A stretch of DNA of 64,000 nucleotides, taken from NCBI GenBank assembly GCA_031216445.1, contig CM062205.1:17830001-17894000 (forward strand), given 5' to 3'. Position numbers and translations under genes: made by a program. Origin of the DNA: Lateolabrax maculatus (taxonomy: Eukaryota > Chordata > Actinopteri > Acropomatiformes > Lateolabracidae). The notes under the pieces are model-generated. The model searched no databases and was not told the origin of the DNA. It saw only the letters and a program-made list of their open reading frames with translations. Shown piece after piece: positions 24,002 to 36,200 of the stretch. Within the stretch, counting starts at the first letter, position 1. The number at the start of each line of letters is the position of its first letter.

Positions 24002-24429
24002 TCCCTCAGTCAGGCTGCAGAGACACTGAGCTGTTACAGCAGGAACCGACTGCAGCTGCTGAAGAGACTCTGACACAGACCACTGAACACAGAGCTGACA
24101 GTAACCTCACCAAGCACAAACTACAGATTCACTATATTATATTAATTAAAAAATTCAAAAAAATCTAATGACACCACATCATATTCTGTTCACATTTACA
24201 ACTTCAGAGACAAACGTTACCTGATCACATATTTGAGTCATGATGTTTGACTGAAAACAAAGTTCACCTGATTGTCCAAGTTTATTATCTTGATAAAAAC
24301 ATGAATTCTTTACTTGTCTTCACTACTACATGTAATATCACTTTCATTAGCAATTTAATAAGGCGCGACATTGATATTTATATGATCAATCCAAAGCTTT
24401 TCATCAGTTGATGTTATCAAACCATTTTT

Positions 24430-24715
24430 TTTACTACTCTTCATGAAATAAAAGTCCAAACATAAAATTATTTATCATTATAAGCTTTATTGGCAACAAC
24501 ATAAATGATGAAGATGACAGTTATTAAGCACACTCACATCTAGCTGCTGAGCTACACACATTACTCTCTAAGTTGTTGTTGTGCAACACTTTACAGCAGT
24601 GTTGTTGTCTGTCACACAAAGCTTTAGTTTCCTCTACAAACATTAAAACTCATATTGATCAGAGCAGCAGCTGTGCTCCTCCTGCTCCCCCCACACAGAG
24701 CCCCTCTAGCCCTTA
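24430..24715 (-). pseudogene. Ghost of a type-B constant gene (last codons and 3' UTR)
   Basis: Third copy of the type-B 3' relic. Minus strand keeps agtaagggctagaggggctc and the following 3' UTR; the Ig domain is gone. Confidence 0.72.
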
Positions 24716-25741
24716 CTGTGTGAAATAATGTGTAGGCTTTGGATACACAAGTGTTGCAGAAATCACTTCAGGGTGTCCGATCAGGACACTATTTGATATT
24801 CTGGTGAGAGTGTGGAAAAAGGAGATGCAGAGTCAAGGTACTTGGTTCAAACAAAGGTGAAAACAAAGGTGTAAAATGCAAAGTCCAGTTTTTGTGTGTG
24901 TTTCTGTAATAATAGAAGACAGCAATACAAGCTGATTGGTGATAGAGAGATGATCTCCGAATGTAGAAAGGATATGATATGACCAAAAAGATATGATGCA
25001 AAACTTAACTGAAATTAATTTGTTTTAAAGAAAGCTATAAACAAGTAGGTAGTCCTATTTTAATCAAATGTATTTTTTTTCATTGATTATTCTTACAGTG
25101 ACCTTTCACATACCAGGGTTTAAAATACATTTGTGCTATTCATTATGATTTATGAGGAACTTTTAAATATAACTATAGTGACACAGTCAATTTCAAACTC
25201 AAACATCCACTGTACATGCACGAGTGAGAGAGTGAGTGGCAGAAAGTGTCGGGGAATGCGAGCAGAGCAGAGGAAAAGGTAAGCAGTGAAGCTGACCATC
25301 TGGCAGTAAATGAACCGTGTAGCCTACACTATAATAGGCATACTTGCGTTTTGAAGGCGCCATCATTCGCGGGCACTGAGATTCCTTAAGTGAGCGACTC
25401 AACTTAACACCCTTCAAAGTGTGAAGAGCAAGCAACAGCGAAAATCACACTGAACATGTTGTCCACCAAATAAAAAACGAAACTAACAAAATCAAATTTA
25501 TACTTTATATTTATACTTCATTTAAAGAAGAAACATGTCTTGATCTTTCTTTGAAGTGTTGTGAGAAAGATCAGTTAGTTGAGATGGTCACCTGAAGTAC
25601 TGAGACTCTAAACTAAATACACTGAATCAAACAGAGAGTTACATCCCATCATGCTACACCTGTAATAATATAATGATAGAGAAATCAAAATCAATCAAAA
25701 ATTGTGTCTGTTCACAGTGAGTTCTTTGTTGATCCAGTCTG

Positions 25742-25754
25742 CCAGCAGGGGGTA
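25742..25754 (+). promoter_or_regulatory. CTCF-like motif upstream of V9
   Basis: CCAGCAGGGGGTA, as before V3 and V6. Confidence 0.4.
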
Positions 25755-26063
25755 CTAAAGACATGTTAATGAGGACAAAGTCATGTGAGACTATAAAGAC
25801 GTAAAAAGAAAAATGTTTCAATAAAAAAAAAGCATAAAGTCAACATTTTGTAGATGGACTTTGAATGTCCAAATAATCCTCAAGATGAAGAACTGTCACT
25901 CCACCTCACGTCTGCTTTTTCTGTTTCACAAGAACAGGTGTGTGTTTGCCTTTTTAAATATATTTTGCATGACCTTCATGCATCACTGCTCCTCAGAGTT
26001 TAAGTTCTCATGTCACAGAGAGTCTGAACTGTTTCATGCCCTCACACTGAAAACTGCATCAGG

Positions 26064-26606
26064 ATGATGTCGCCCATAACTCTGCTTGTGATGTTGGGTT
26101 TTCTGAGTCAGGGTGAGAGATTTTGAAAATGTATCTGACATTATAGGAGTCTTGTACATGTGGTGAAATTTCAGTTTGTTCTTTTCATGTTTGTGTCCAA
26201 TTGGCTTTCTGTTTCAGTCTTCATCTTACTGTTATAACTTAATCTTCTGCTTCATGTTGGCTATCAAATGTTTCTTCTCAATGTCACATTTCATTTCTTA
26301 TTTCAGAGTCTTTTGCCAACAATTTTCTGACTCAGACTGACAAATCCAAGTCTGTTAGTGTTGGAGGGTCAGTGACCATCAGCGCCACAGGGAGTTCAAA
26401 TATTGGTCCTGATCTCAGTTGGTACCTTCAGAAACCTGGACAGGCTCCCAAACTTCTTATATATACTACATCAACTCACTTCACTGGCACTCCGTCTCGA
26501 TTCGTTGGCAGTAGATCTGGTTCTCAATACACTCTAACCATCAGTGGTGTTGAGGCTGACGATGCTGGAGATTATTACTGTCTGGGAGCTCATGGTGGAG
26601 CGTTCA
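26064..26606 (+). CDS. IgL variable gene V9 (type A, Cys23 to Ala)
   Basis: Leader exon 26064-26112 and V exon 26307-26606. VTISATGSSNIGPDLSW again has Ala for the first cysteine. The CDR3 is one residue shorter than in V3 (DYYCLGAHGGAF). The frame is open to the RSS. Confidence 0.86.
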
Positions 26607-26634
26607 CACAGTGATTTAGAGCCGTACAAAAACC
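26607..26634 (+). other. V9 recombination signal, 12-bp spacer
   Basis: CACAGTG, spacer ATTTAGAGCCGT, ACAAAAACC. Confidence 0.92.
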
Positions 26635-27094
26635 TCCTTCAGTTTGACTGAAGTGAAAATGGCCTGCTGCAGGTGCAGAGGGTTGGTGAAGAGACTGTGA
26701 TGAGGATAACTGGTCCAGTGAACACAAGAGTCATCAAGCAGAACCACAATGAATCTAAATAAAACTGGAACAAACTCACAGATGTTTTTCCAGCTAGAGT
26801 TTTAAACTTCAATCCATAACAGTGAATAAAATCTGTGTCTTAACTGATAGCTGCACAAATAACATCTAAATAACAATAGTCCACAACAATTTCCTTTTCA
26901 TTACTAAAGCTGCAAATGATTTTATACTCAAAATAAAGTATATTCAATTGAAATGTCACAAAGTTATAAAAACATAAACATCCCTACTATGAGGTATAGT
27001 ATCATATCAGGGATGATATTAGGTTGATTAAGACAGTATTTTTTATAATGAATACATTGTAAAAGAAACAAAGACCATCATTCAATATATTTCA

Positions 27095-27195
27095 CATTGT
27101 ATTTAATGATGGTTTAATGTTTATGCCAAACAGTTTACAGTTTAATTTGAAAATTAGTGAACATAGAGAAGAATATGAAGAAGATCAGTATTAGA
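27095..27195 (-). pseudogene. Ghost of a type-A constant gene (3' UTR end only)
   Basis: Fourth copy, between V9 and V10; the phrase atggtttaatgtttatgcc is shared with C1 and C4 3' UTRs. Confidence 0.62.
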
Positions 27196-27401
27196 AAGCT
27201 AACTAAAAAACAGCAGTATTTCTCCTGATTTTGTGTCCCATGTTGCCTTCAGTGTGTTGAGAGCAGAGGAATCATTTCCATAGAGAGGAGGCTTTGCATC
27301 GTCAGCTGATCCTCCAGTGAACTGAGAAGGTTTATAGTCCTGTGAGTTCAACACTGCAGGACTCAGATCTGTCAGTCAACACAGCAGAAACCACAACCAC
27401 C

Positions 27402-27901
27402 ATGACTCTCATCACCATCCTCATCTGGACGCTGGCCTGCTGCTGTTTCACAGGTCAGGATTATTTGGAAAATGAAATTAGAAAATAATCTAAATACTAA
27501 AACCATTCACACAAACTGAGTAATTGCTGAATATAACACCATAATTGTCAATTTTTTTGTTGTTGTTTTTTTCAGGATCTAATAGTCAAGTGACTGTGAC
27601 TCAACCTGATGTTGTAACATCTTCTCCTCGATCAACAGTCACTCTGACATGTAAAACCAACCCAGAAGTTTATGTTTGGTCAAATGGAGATATTGCAGTA
27701 AACTGGTATCAGCAAAAGTCTGGAGAAGCTCCCAAGTTGGTCATCAAGTTGGGTAAAAATGCTACAAGTGAGTTTTCATCTAGATTCTCTGGCAGAGGAG
27801 ACGGAGCGAACACTGTGATGACCATCACTGAAGTTGAGGCTGAAGATGCAGCAGTTTATTACTGTATGAGTGTACACAGCATAAACAATGCTAACGTGTT
27901 A
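27402..27901 (+). CDS. IgL variable gene V10 (type C body, degenerate RSS)
   Basis: Leader exon 27402-27453 (ends ACCCFT as in type B) and V exon 27576-27901. The V body is type C: SNSQVTVTQPDVVTSSPRS, VTLTCKTN, VNWYQQKSGEAP, VYYCMSVHSINNANV. It occupies the slot where copies 1 and 2 have type B genes, and no J or C follows, so it may be a crossover hybrid. The CDR3 end is longer than in V5/V8. The heptamer has lost its first C, so recombination is probably poor. Confidence 0.8.
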
Positions 27902-27929
27902 TACAGTGATTTGTAGTCGTACAAAAACC
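27902..27929 (+). other. V10 recombination signal with altered heptamer
   Basis: TACAGTG in place of CACAGTG, then a 12-bp spacer and ACAAAAACC. The first three heptamer bases (CAC) are the most critical for RAG cutting. Confidence 0.8.
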
Positions 27930-28299
27930 TCCCTCAGTCAGGCTGCAGAGACACTGAGCTATTACAGCAGGAACCGACTGCAGCTGCTGAGGAGACTCTG
28001 ACACAGACCACTGAACACAGAGCTGACAGTAACCTCACCAAGCACAAACTACAGATACACATACATACATGTGTACATTATATTGTATCTTTCAGACCTA
28101 CTTTAGTCAGTTTATCAAAAAAGCCTTTAAACAGCTTTAAGGACGTGAATTTTTCACATTCACCGAAGGACTGTTTTATATTTTATTCCACTCTTTCACC
28201 CGCTTTCCTCATAAATTAATGTTGTGAAACTTGTATTTGCATGTTATTTTTATTCCAGGATGTTTATTTTCCACAGATAGAAGTTAGAAGGTATAAAAC

Positions 28300-28440
28300 T
28301 ATTTATTTACAGAATAGAACAAAGTACATTTACTTAAGTACATTTTTTAGGTATTTGTAGCTACTTGACTATTTCTGCTTTCTGCCACATTCTTTACAAT
28401 ATTTCATTTTGGGACCATAAAATAATTTTTACTGTAGTAC
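28300..28440. repeat. Fragment of a 'taagtacatttac' teleost repeat
   Basis: The phrases aagtacatttacttaagtac and gtatttgtagctacttgact belong to a common fish repeat; larger pieces lie at 35.3-35.8 and 55.5-56.6 kb. Confidence 0.5.
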
Positions 28441-28535
28441 TCAGTCAACACAGCAGAAAACCCAACCGCCATGATTCTCATCACCATCCGCATCTGGATG
28501 CTCTTTTACATGTTGATTCACTCAGCAACATACAG
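28440..28535 (+). pseudogene. V-gene leader relic (psi-V)
   Basis: The segment matches the type B V leader region: cagtcaacacagcagaaa, then an ATG followed by ILITIRIWML in place of TLITILIWTL, then ttgattcactcagcaaca, matching the start of the V2 intron. The donor GT is lost and no V exon follows; repeat sequence takes over. Confidence 0.75.
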
Positions 28536-28544
28536 ATATTCATG

Positions 28545-28800
28545 GTCCAAAGGGGATGAATCCTACTGACTGGCGTGATCCCCTGAATTTACCTCTAGCA
28601 CCACAAGCAGGTTGACATTTCTGTTTTTTAGTGAAATGCCTAAAAAAACTATTGGTTCAAATATCCATGTTGCCCAGAATATCTATTCCGATGATTTACA
28701 CGATCCCCTGACTCTTCCTGCAGCACCGCACACAGGTCAACATTTTCACATATTCATTGAAACATCTCAACATCTAATTGATGAATTGGCACAACAATAC
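28545..28800. repeat. Two tandem copies of a 'gatcccctga' teleost repeat
   Basis: Each half contains gatcccctga, then ctagcaccac or gcagcaccgc, then aggt(t/c)aacattt and gtgaaa/ttgaaa blocks, about 120-130 bp apart. I recognise this as a common fish repeat. The open frame across it (28612-28905) is not considered a gene. Confidence 0.6.
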
Positions 28801-30100
28801 AGATATGTATTTACAGTGAAACAGAGACAAATGTTTCCAAGTGCGTGTGCCCCTTTTGTTCCATTTGTTGATCTCGCTGGCCGCATTGTTCAAAATAAGG
28901 ATTAAATGTTATTGGATTGGTTACAGGTGACGTAAGCAGACATTGTTGGACAGGACGGAGTCAAATTTGGCTCTCTTCCCAGGTCAGCATGGACTCTGTG
29001 ACGTCAGTAGACAAAGGTCGACTGCAGAGTTAACGAGACATGCAAACAACACGCTAGAATGCTTGGATGCCAGACAACAATGGCATACCATGATTTCTGT
29101 TAACAGCTCTATTAGAAGGTGATATGCCCCTATTTAAAAGAAAAAAAATCACACTTTAGTATTATTTTCCTATTATCTTTATCCATACATGAATAAATCT
29201 GAATCATTGCTGAAATTACAGCAATAATGGACAGTATACACCATGGTAGCGTGGCAGTGATCATTTGTCTCATCTACAGCAAGAGTGCAAACATATTCTC
29301 CTCAACAGCTTGCAGGGTTGCAAGTTCACGCCGACACCTCCAAGTTCATTTGAGGCTGCCTGGTTGGGCCAACAGGGCATTATTTACAAGTTTAAGTGCC
29401 AAGTCCTGACGTTAAGGCCTCTCAGTGCATTCCCCGGCCCCTGAACAGACGACAAATCCTAACGTCATGGTAAGATCGTGGGACAACAAGTGGCAGGGCA
29501 TGTTCTGAACACCGAAGCCGTGTGCTGGTATCTTACCTATGGCCTCTGCCCTCTGATAATCCTGCCTGTGCAGCACAACTCCTTCACCTGCACATAGTGA
29601 AATCGACTTCCACCATTATCATGTCCTTAGGGAGCAAGAATTGCATCAGTGTTCATTTGAACAGTAACGTCCTGGGTAGATGTCACTTTTAATCTAACAG
29701 CTTTCATCTTGTTTAGATTACTCTTACTTATAATTCCTCAATAACCTTTGTCATGTGAGTAAGTGTAATGTAATAAGTTCATTAACCCAAAACATGATTG
29801 ATTGGAGGATGACCTTGTCCACATGAGAGCTGACGTTCTAGCACCTGTTTTATGAATGTGATGACTTGGAGGCAGGTAGTAATAACTCATAATGAACTAT
29901 AAATGGAGGAACTAATCAGTGCTGAGGTCTTGTCTTTAGCCTCTTTAATAAGCCGGAGTCGCTGTGGAGGAGCCTCTGTTAGCGTGGGATAGGGATAATC
30001 CTTTTAGGCAATGCTTTACCAGGAATCAGTTAGTCAACACTTCCTCTCTCTGACTGGATGAGCTCCTCGGTGTGAGACAGGACCAACATTTGATCAGTTT
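28801..30100. other. Intergenic stretch, nothing assigned
   Basis: Between the left IgL arm and the glutamate transporter. Short open frames lack domain resemblance or splice context. The last part likely includes the transporter promoter and 5' UTR; no TATA box was assigned. Confidence 0.5.
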
Positions 30101-30229
30101 CCCTGGCCGTCGTCCGCCTCAGATCTTGTGGGATACATACTGACCGACCTCACTCACTAGGAGATTCGGATACCAGCAGTCACTCAGGCGGGAGGGGGGG
30201 CCTGCTGGGATACGAACCGAGCCTGAAAT

Positions 30230-33200
30230 ATGATGGAGAGGTTGAAGAAGTTGTTGAAAGGTATGGTGTCGGCGAAATTCAGGGCATTCGTGAAGGACTA
30301 CTGCAAGAGGAATGGCCTGCTGACACTCTCGGTCATCGCTGTAGTGATGGGCTGTGTGCTGGGATTCCTCCTCAGGTCACTCAACCTGTCCACACAGGTA
30401 TGGATGAATGGATGGATAGATACTTAACAAGAGGCAATGTGACTGGCTTTGGGTCTGACAGTCTTCCATTATATTACCTTGATATGATGTAGTGGGTTTG
30501 GTAACACTGTGTGAAAAACCAACGCAACATTCAGGATGGGAAGTAACAGCCAGTCAAGACACTATTAGTTAAAGCCAGTTATGTCACAGTGAGCGTGGCA
30601 GCCGATAGAGGCAGAAAATCAGGTATAAACCCTCAGCTTCATGGAGTTTTGTAGAATTTTGTAAACCATTTGTTTTGGTTTTGCAGCCCACAACTTTACT
30701 GTTGTGAGTCACTCTCACAGCTCTCATAGAGTTGTTTTTTTCTTTTTGGGCCGCAGCAGGCTGATGTTTTCATCAATATAAGCTCTTTACACTCACTGTA
30801 CACTGCAGACAAACTGCAGGCAGACATGGTTAGAGTTTAGTTGAGATCAACACAGAGCTAAAATAGAGCGAATATAGTATGTACTGTATATTCACCAGGT
30901 GGCCAGAAACATTGAATGTTACTCCGTAACTGCTCAAAGTGTAAATAGGTAACTATTTGCTAACAAGTTTACCATATTAACTCATCTGGTGATGTCAGTG
31001 TTGTGTTTGCAGCTTATTTCCAGTAGTGGCCAAAACAATCAGTTGATTTAAAAAGGGTAAATGTTATTTGTGTGATAAAACTCTTTTAAATGTGTGTTGT
31101 TTTCATTTCATGATGATGTCTCAGCAAATTGGTTAGAAATGTTTAAATGTCCATTTAAAGGCTACATGTTCTCCTGGCATTATGTTACTGTGGTGTAAGA
31201 CTTGTGTACTCAGCAATGTAACCTTGAGTGCTGGCAGAAGCCAATAAAATATACAGCATCCTGATCTGCAGATCAAAATAAAATCTGTCAAACACAAATA
31301 GCAAATTGCAACAAAGGGACGCATTCACAGCTGTTGTGATGTTTTGAAGTAGTTGTTAGAAGTGCCAAAGTGGACAACAATGTCTTTAATATGTTGAATC
31401 TAATATTAACAAAAATACTACATCTAATTTGACATGTTTGACGTGGACCTCTTTCGTTTGATCTTAAACAACTTCCATTAACAGAGTTGTGCAATGATAC
31501 TGCTGCTAAATAAAGACACAGTCAGTTCACAATTAAATTTGCATACATAAAAGTTTAAGACAATTAGATATTCGTAAAAAAAAGCAATTTTAAGGTTAAC
31601 AAAATAATAGGCCTATAATTGGGCTATTGAAAATATCTTTACGTGTGAGTTACTCAAATGAGACAAATAAAAAACACAAAAAATGATTTAAAAGATCATT
31701 GTGATTGATTTCAATGTAAGCTAAACTTATTTGATCCTTATTGACCCATTTGGTAAAATGTAAAAAAGAAATTGAAACATTTATTCATCAGATGTGCAGT
31801 GCCAAACAGCAAAAAAATCAACAGACTTGAGGGGCGTGATTAAAAAAGATTCCATAATATCCACAGTATATATATTTGCAAAACACAGGTACATCTTTCT
31901 TATCCAAATGCTGAATTAACATTGTGTTTTTCTTCCCACTACATACTACTACTACATTGCACTAGACGTGTGTCCCCACGGGATTTTCAGATGTTTTTGG
32001 TGCTTATAGTACAATAGTACATTTTGAAAGGGCAGCCATATATGGGAACAAGGTTTGCTTCAAGTGTTTCTCTCTCACACAGGCTAAGATCTACTTCTCC
32101 TTCCCTGGAGAACTCCTGATGAGGATGTTAAAGATGTTGATTCTGCCGCTTATCACCTCCAGGTGAGAAAAGTCCTCCTACCCTGGGCAGATGAAGAATT
32201 CACTCCTCTGATAAACATTTTGATGTTATTACAACTGTAAGATTAAGCATAAACCACTAAAAACTCCCATACACAATATTTGTATTAATTATTCACATCC
32301 CTTCACCCGAAATTCTGGATGAAAAGTTTTTACTTGCATGTCTTAATGGAACCCAATTACTATAAACCCAGAAACCAAAATATGTAAGATCTAACAATCT
32401 TACAATTGCAACATCTACATCTAAAAAGTGAACACTGACACATAAATTAATATCATTAATATCCTTTAATGATATCAATATCTGCATTTTCTAATGCTGC
32501 GTAAAACAATTGAATTGTTATTGTTTTAGTTAATTGATAATTGTTCAGTGAGTCAAAAATAATAATGGCCATCACAAGTTTGTTCTTAAGAAAATCATGA
32601 AAATGTTTATTCAAATGAATCTTGACTAGTGACAATCATATATTTTTCTGTTGATCAACAAATTGGTTAATCAATGAATTGTTTATGAACTATTGAGAAG
32701 GTACATTGAAACATTGAAATTATACAATTCTTTAGGGTCTTTGTTTTGAAATCAGAGCATTTTACAATTTAAACCAGAGTTAACTGGACACCTCCTGTTT
32801 TCCCATGCAGTCTTATGTCCGGCCTATCAGCCATGGACACAAGGGCAAGCGGTCGGCTAGGAGTGCTGACCATCACCTACTACCTGTGGACGACCTTCAT
32901 CGCTGTCATCGTTGGCATCGTGCTGGTGCTCATCATTCACCCTGGGACGGGCTCAGAGAAAGACGGCCACCATGCAAGTTCAGGGCCTGTTATGACCTCC
33001 GCTGACGCTCTGCTGGACCTCATCAGGTTAACATTGATGCTATCACACTTTGTCAAAGTGAACTTAGTGATGGGAATTCTGTCATTCAAGCATTTTCCTC
33101 ACTGAAGTGCCCTTGAGCAAGGATGCTGAGTCCCTACCAGCTCTACATGCTGTTCCTAAGCTGATTTAACCTTAGACACAATAAGAAGACATAGTGACAT

Positions 33201-36200
33201 AGGGTCTTTGCTGTTTTTGGGACAGATCTAACAGTAGTAACACAAGTATTTCCCACCTGAACCTGTTTTCTAAAATGGAGGGGTAAGGGCTTTTCAGGTG
33301 ATTCCAGATTTTCTACTATTTTTAGTACTGTTGTTTTCCCCGATGAGGATTTGCTGTGTAATACTCGGGGGGAAAACCAGTACAGACCAATAACATCCAG
33401 TACAGATCCAGTTCAGACCTTGAGACCTTCCCGTGATTCCTCAGGACAAGAAGCTCCCTAATCACAAAATCTCAAGGCATTAACTTGATCCAGACAGCTT
33501 ACATAATACCTTTCACAACAAAACCACTCAGAAATCCCGAAATTCTCAGCGAATAAAACTTCCTGAAAAAATTGTTTCTTCTCACATTTAGTGAACTCCG
33601 GGGAATCCAAAAATTATGATAAAAAAAAGGAAAAGGCAGCATCTTTGAATCAATTATTACATGATTGATACACCTGGCAGTCTTTTTGTCAGCAGGAGAA
33701 AAAATTCATCATTAAATTAAAAAGGAAAGAGTAAAAATGTGCTTGTAAGATAGTTGCATTGTCACTCCTACGCAGCAAGTCGGCTAAGAATAGGGAGACA
33801 CTTAACTGTGATCTGTTAAGCCTGCACTTTCTCAGAAGGTCCTTGTGCAATGTTACGCCGTGTGAGACAGAGCCTGCTGTCTGGTGTGTGTGATCAGGCT
33901 TACTGCAGGGCCATTCATGTCAGAGATCAACTAATACCTCCTCTTAAACCTGATTATTTCAGTGAGCTGCGGCTGGTGTCTATCAGGTGTACATTTCAGC
34001 CCTCCTAAGTGTTTGACGAGCTTTGTGCCTGGGTTCTTTGTCATTGACGTATGCTGTATAAGTACAGTCCCAGTACATCCGTGCATGCACCTTCCACCTT
34101 ATGAACATGTGAAGGTCTTTCTCTGTTTTCTTATATTACACAAAAGGGTATCGCCTGTTGCATGTAAAACAGCAACAGATCCATGTAGGAGCAGAGATCA
34201 GACTATTATTAGTTCCTCTCAATTACAACACATAATAGAGATACACAATTTTGAGTAAAGGTCTGTTTTGAAAATGATATACATTGTTCAAATACAGTTC
34301 ACTGTTGACCTTGAAAGGGAAGCTGAGAAAACAAGGTCCATTTAGTAGCTGCTCTGGAGCTCTCAATCATACCATATGATCTTCATCAGAGGAAATTTGA
34401 ACGTCCACAATTCCAAGAAACTGGGCACACACCATCTGCTGATCAAAATCATGTGATAGGAAAACCCAAAACAGTTACAAAATTAACCTTGTGGTAAGAT
34501 TGAATTGAATTTGCCAGGCTGTTTATTGTTTGTACAATGAAGTGAGTCATACACAATAAAATAAAAACACAAAAGCCATAGGTTGAATTGCATATTTCAC
34601 TACAGACATGATCTGATAAATCTGTTTGTTTGTTGTCTTTTATAGGAACATGATCCCGTCAAATCTAATTGAAGCAACTTTTCAGCAGGTGAGTGGACAA
34701 ACGCAGGAAACTCACAATGGATTGTACGACAGGTTGTGAAGTTCTATGTTCAACTTCCCCATATTAACAACTCTCTGTGTCTCTTTCTCCAGTACCGAAC
34801 AGACCTGGTACCTATTGTGCAGAACTCTGACGTAAAAGAGTCTCAGGCCAACTATGTATATGTCATGCCCGACTACCACAACCCTCAACTGGGCCACCCA
34901 GTCTTCCTGGAGATCACTCCTGCTCCCGACATCAAGTATAAAATCGTCCCCAGTACCAGCAAGGGCATGAACGTACTGGGGATTGTCATCTTCTCGGCCA
35001 CCATGGGTAAGACAATCACACAGCTCATTATGTCAAAACATCTCAAAACCCTAACCCTTGTTTGTTTAAGTATAACCCTTATGATACTTTCTAATAAGTC
35101 AGCCTTTATAAAGAGATTAGAAGTTGTAACTAATGGCTTCATTGATTGTTAATAAATCTAATGCTAACTAATGCTTTGTAGATCAGTTAAAAGCCATTAT
35201 AACATTCATTACATCATAAGCCATAAAAACTTTTGGGTTGCCAGGTTGTGAAAAAACCCATTCCAACATGACTTTGTCCTTTTGGCTGTTTAGTTCATCA
35301 CTTTTTCAATGGAGCTGTTTGTGCATAACGAGCTAATTATTTCTATTAGAAAAGTTATGTACTTCAAAGTATTCATTCTTTACTTAAGTAAAAGTACGTA
35401 GTAAGTATTATCAGCAAAATATACTCATTTTGCAGAGAAATGGCCCCTGTAACTGATATAAAAAGTGTAGCAGCATTTTACTATTGTAGCTGGGTAAGGT
35501 GAAGTTTAAACTACCTTAAACACAGTTAGGTAGTGTAGTCTGATGGTTCCTAACCTAGGGGTATGGTCCTCTCCAGGGGGTCACAACTAGACACTGCTTT
35601 GTAAGGGGTCACAAGCCATATTTCCTAGTGGAAAATAAAAAAAAAAGTATAAAGTAGCCAGAAATGTAATTATTTGCGTAGAGTACAAGTATCTCAAGAT
35701 TGTACTTCAGTACAGTGCTGGAGTATTTGTACTTAGTTACTTTCCACCCCTGCTAATGACATTGTTAGCATTGTTAATTGCAGAGAGTTTAAACAGCCAA
35801 AGCGACTTTTCACAGCCTACCAAAACGTACTCTTATGTACTGTTTATACCTGATCTATAAAGCATTAGTTAATTGTTAATTAACCATTAATTAAGTCATT
35901 ACTTACAGCTTAAGAACTCTTTCAGGGTTGACTTAAGACACAACAAAAACACGTGTGAATGTACTGTCTGTTCGTAGGTCTGCTGTTGGGGAAGATGGGA
36001 GAACGTGGAGCGCCACTGGTCAATGTGTGCCAGTGCATCAACGAGTGCGTCATGAAGATCATTAACGCTGCTATGTGGTAAGTTTGCACTCCCTCACAAA
36101 CACACCCGAAAATAGACTATTGCATCACACACATACATCCAAGAAAAAAAAAAAAAACGACTACACACACAGAGCAGTGCCAGATTATAGCTAGAGATTA

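Larger units (their letters stand above)
19032..26063. repeat. Tandem IgL unit, copy 2 (7.03 kb)
   Basis: Second copy of the unit starting at V3. It is longer than copy 1 mainly because copy 1 carries the 0.24-kb spacer deletion described upstream of V6. A partial third copy follows: V9, type-A C ghost, V10. Confidence 0.85.

Noticed and set aside
28612..28905. 97-codon open frame
   Set aside because: Lies on a tandem pair of a common fish repeat and shows no protein domain.
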